A program made the translations under genes and the position numbers. From Desulfocapsa sp. (GTDB lineage: Bacteria; Desulfobacterota; Desulfobulbia; Desulfobulbales; Desulfocapsaceae): 7,043 nt of DNA. Below are positions 5,004 to 7,043 of this stretch, in pieces. The notes beneath the pieces are model-generated. The model did no database searches, was not told the DNA's origin, and saw only the letters and a list, made by a program, of their open reading frames with translations. The stretch covers positions 1-7,043 of the forward strand of contig DAOVZA010000101.1 in the NCBI GenBank assembly GCA_030635405.1, given 5' to 3'. The stretch's first letter is position 1; every line of letters starts with the position of its first letter.

Positions 5004-6188
5004 ATGGCCTCAAAAACAAATTTCTTAGCACTCTGTCTTATTGTTTCCCTAACACTTTCTGCGTGTTCACCTGACAAAAATGAAGAACCAACCGCCCCAC
5101 AAGCTCCACCTCCGCTGCCCCTTGAATTCATAACTGTGCAAAAAGAGCAGGTACCTGTATGGCTTGAATACACAGGAAAGACGAAAGCCACACAACGCAT
5201 AGAGGTTCGGGCTCGCGTGTCCGGCATACTTGAGAAAATTCTTTTTGAAGATGGTGACTATGTTGAGAAAGGACAGCAGCTCTTCGCAATAGAAAAAACA
5301 TCCTATCAGGCAGCGCTTGATCAGGCACTTGCCATAGTCGAACAGGATAGAGCATCCCTTAAACTTGTTGTTACCGACATACAACGTTACAAACCACTCG
5401 TTGAAAAGGATCTTGCCCCACAGGCAACACTTGATCAATATATGGCTAAAGCTGATGAACTTCGTGCCCGTATCAAGGCTGATCAGGCAACAGTACGTGA
5501 GGCTGAACTCAGGCTCAGCTACACAGATGTTATTGCCCCCAAACCAGGCCGTATTGGTCGTAGACAGGTCGATATCGGCAATATTGTTGGTTATGGCGAA
5601 CAAACACTGCTCACAACCATCATCTTTGACGACCCTATGTATGCTTACTTCAACCCAAGTGAAGAAGAATTCCAGATCATGCGTCAACATAAATCAGTTG
5701 ATGTAATGCCTGCAAAAGTTCGAGTGCCTGACAATAAAACCCACCTTGTGCAGAGGCAAGAATACGACGGAGAGGTCAATTTTGGTGACAACCGTGTTGA
5801 TCATATGACAGGTACCATAACCATGCGCGCCATAGTTGATAACAACAAACACAACCTGCTTGAAGGCACTTTTGTCTATGTGAATGTTTTTGTCTCTGAC
5901 CAGGCGAAATTCACCATGGTCCCTCCAGCAATTGTTATGGAAGATCAGCGAGGTAGCTTCGTATATACCATTGACAAGGATGACAAAGCCAAACGGGCAG
6001 ATGTAAAACGTGGTTTTGAATCCAGACTCTATCTCCAAATCACAGAAGGACTCGAAGATGGCAGCCGTGTAATAGTAACAGGATTACAAAAGATCAGTGA
6101 AGGCCGTAAAATTTCCCCCATAGATGTCACTGACACAAAAGGCGTTGCAGCTGTTATGAAGCAACAAAAAATGACAGTTACGGAGTAA
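5004..6188 (+). CDS. RND efflux periplasmic adaptor lipoprotein (AcrA/MexA family)
   Basis: The 394-aa membrane fusion protein links an RND pump to an outer-membrane channel. It begins with a lipoprotein signal peptide; the lipobox LSAC puts the lipidated cysteine at residue 21, followed by an acidic and proline-rich linker (22-40). The first lipoyl half-motif is RVSGILEKILFEDGDYVEKG (71-90). An alpha-hairpin (about 100-170) follows, then the second half-motif LSYTDVIAPKPGRIGR (171-186), typical of AcrA/MexA-type adaptors. The beta-barrel covers about 210-297 and the membrane-proximal domain about 300-375. Residue 22 is Ser, not the inner-membrane-retention Asp seen in E. coli AcrA. The length is normal for the family. 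The start is set by the intact signal peptide, although its ribosome binding site is weak. It is followed after 2 bases by the pump gene, so both are one operon. The substrate cannot be read from the sequence. Confidence 0.95.
   Translation: MASKTNFLALCLIVSLTLSACSPDKNEEPTAPQAPPPLPLEFITVQKEQVPVWLEYTGKTKATQRIEVRARVSGILEKILFEDGDYVEKGQQLFAIEKTSYQAALDQALAIVEQDRASLKLVVTDIQRYKPLVEKDLAPQATLDQYMAKADELRARIKADQATVREAELRLSYTDVIAPKPGRIGRRQVDIGNIVGYGEQTLLTTIIFDDPMYAYFNPSEEEFQIMRQHKSVDVMPAKVRVPDNKTHLVQRQEYDGEVNFGDNRVDHMTGTITMRAIVDNNKHNLLEGTFVYVNVFVSDQAKFTMVPPAIVMEDQRGSFVYTIDKDDKAKRADVKRGFESRLYLQITEGLEDGSRVIVTGLQKISEGRKISPIDVTDTKGVAAVMKQQKMTVTE
6182..6185 (+). promoter_or_regulatory. Ribosome binding site of the RND pump gene, inside the adaptor's end
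   Basis: GGAG overlaps the adaptor's final codons and stop, 5 bases before the pump ATG at 6191. This arrangement points to translational coupling of adaptor and pump. Confidence 0.75.
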
Positions 6189-6190
6189 AT

Positions 6191-7043
6191 ATGCTATCCA
6201 TCTTTTTCATCAAACGCCCCATTTTTGCAATGGTCATTGCCCTCATGACCATAATTGCAGGTGCTGTCTGTATTGTTATACTTCCCATTCAGGAATACCC
6301 AGACGTCAGCCCTCCAACGGTTGTTGTGTCAGCAAGCTATGTCGGAGCAAATGCCTACACGGTTGAAGAAACCGTCACTCGACCTCTTGAAAATCAGATC
6401 AATGGTGTCAACGGCATGATCTATATGGACTCATCATCCACAAGCTCTGGCACTTCCACTATTACGGTATATTTTGAACCAGGCTATGACCTTGATATTG
6501 CAACCGTTGATGTTCAGAATAAAGTTTCAATGGCCACGGCACAGCTCCCTGCAGAAGTAAAACAACAGGGTGTAATTGTAGACAAAAAATCTCCATCCAT
6601 TGTCTGCTTTGTTGCCCTCACTGGAGATGAACGCTACGACGATAAATTCCTGAGTAACTTTGTCAATATCAACATCCTTGATGAAATACGTCGTATTCCT
6701 GGCGTTGGTGATGCCAGTAATATGGGAGAAAAGAAATATTCCATACGGGTTTGGATGAATCCAGATCGCATAAAATCACTTGGTCTCAGCCCCAACGACA
6801 TTGTCAAATCTATACAATCTCAAAACAAACAGGCAGCTATTGGTCGAATTGGCTCACCTCCAACCTTTAAAAACCAGCAGGTTGAATTTGTCCTTACTTC
6901 TGAGGGCAGGCTTACTCAAGTAGGAGAATTTGAGCAGATCGTTGTTAAATTCAAAGATGATGGAACACTTGTATATCTTAAGGATGTTGCCACCGTCGAA
7001 CTTGGTTCTGAAAGTTATGACTGGAACGCCCTTGTAAACAAAA
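6191..7043 (+). CDS. RND multidrug efflux transporter, HAE1 family (AcrB/MexF-like), N-terminal 284 codons
   Basis: The frame starts MLSIFFIKRPIFAMVIALM, the standard HAE1 start: a short cytoplasmic helix, then the first transmembrane segment (about 10-30). It continues with LPIQEYPDVSPPTVVVSASY, matching the AcrB pattern LPVAQYP..APP.V..SASYPGA. The porter domain follows: TRPLENQINGVNGMIYMDSS (about 64-83), then DLDIATVDVQNKV (102-114) and GVGDASNMG (about 175-183). The visible 284 residues are about a quarter of the usual 1030-1060. The proton-relay aspartates of TM4 lie beyond the window. The protein would be an inner-membrane proton-driven exporter working with the adaptor encoded just upstream. 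Substrate range is not predictable; related HAE1 pumps export drugs, dyes, bile salts and solvents. The gene is cut by the right window edge, not disrupted. Confidence 0.95.
   Translation, partial: MLSIFFIKRPIFAMVIALMTIIAGAVCIVILPIQEYPDVSPPTVVVSASYVGANAYTVEETVTRPLENQINGVNGMIYMDSSSTSSGTSTITVYFEPGYDLDIATVDVQNKVSMATAQLPAEVKQQGVIVDKKSPSIVCFVALTGDERYDDKFLSNFVNINILDEIRRIPGVGDASNMGEKKYSIRVWMNPDRIKSLGLSPNDIVKSIQSQNKQAAIGRIGSPPTFKNQQVEFVLTSEGRLTQVGEFEQIVVKFKDDGTLVYLKDVATVELGSESYDWNALVNK

Noticed and set aside
5067..5690. Minus-strand open frame of 207 codons inside the adaptor gene
   Set aside because: The opposite strand encodes a clear AcrA-family protein, and the antisense product has no recognisable domain or ribosome binding site.
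1..7043. tRNA genes, CRISPR arrays, insertion sequences, attachment sites
   Set aside because: No cloverleaf-type arms, regularly spaced repeats, transposase motifs or long terminal inverted repeats were seen on reading both strands. This was by eye, without a search program.

Overview
The window suggests an anaerobic or microaerobic Gram-negative bacterium, most likely a member of the Desulfobacterota (sulfate-reducer or sulfur-disproportionator type). The reasons are moderately low GC judged by eye, a periplasmic octaheme cytochrome c of the tetrathionate-reductase (OTR) family, a long U32 protein with a DUF3656-type region, and a YkgJ-type cysteine-cluster protein beside a lipoprotein/RND efflux operon. 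The phylum is an inference from gene content and style, not from a marker gene.

Layout: (i) 1-2090, minus strand: a long U32-family protein, cut by the left edge after about 696 codons. (ii) 2091-2433: a divergent intergenic region with a cluster of TTAAC motifs, including a perfect 16-bp palindrome, and a possible 21-codon hydrophobic small ORF. (iii) 2434-3861, plus strand: a 475-aa secreted octaheme cytochrome with eight CXXCH motifs, preceded by a perfect AGGAGG ribosome binding site. (iv) 3904-3938: a strong bidirectional terminator shared by two convergent genes. (v) 3970-4692, minus strand: a 240-aa YkgJ-family protein. (vi) 4693-5003: a divergent control region with a full-consensus sigma70-type promoter, a second near-consensus promoter and a 31-codon leader ORF with its own Shine-Dalgarno sequence. 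(vii) 5004-6188, plus strand: a lipoprotein periplasmic adaptor of the AcrA/MexA family. (viii) 6191-7043, plus strand: the first 284 codons of an AcrB/MexF-type RND transporter, cut by the right edge.

The adaptor and the RND pump form one operon (2-nt gap, with the pump's ribosome binding site inside the adaptor's last codons) and should make an inner-membrane-anchored drug or solute exporter. An outer-membrane channel gene would be expected to the right or elsewhere. The cytochrome looks like its own transcription unit, with its own ribosome binding site, a dedicated upstream region and a terminator directly after it. No electron-donating partner (membrane cytochrome b or quinol dehydrogenase) is visible beside it.

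Nothing here is clearly an undescribed system. The features that most deserve a second look are the long 5' leader with a candidate leader peptide ahead of the efflux operon, the TTAAC/palindrome cluster between the U32 gene and the cytochrome, and the solitary OTR-type cytochrome itself. No tRNA, rRNA, CRISPR array, insertion sequence or integrase was seen.
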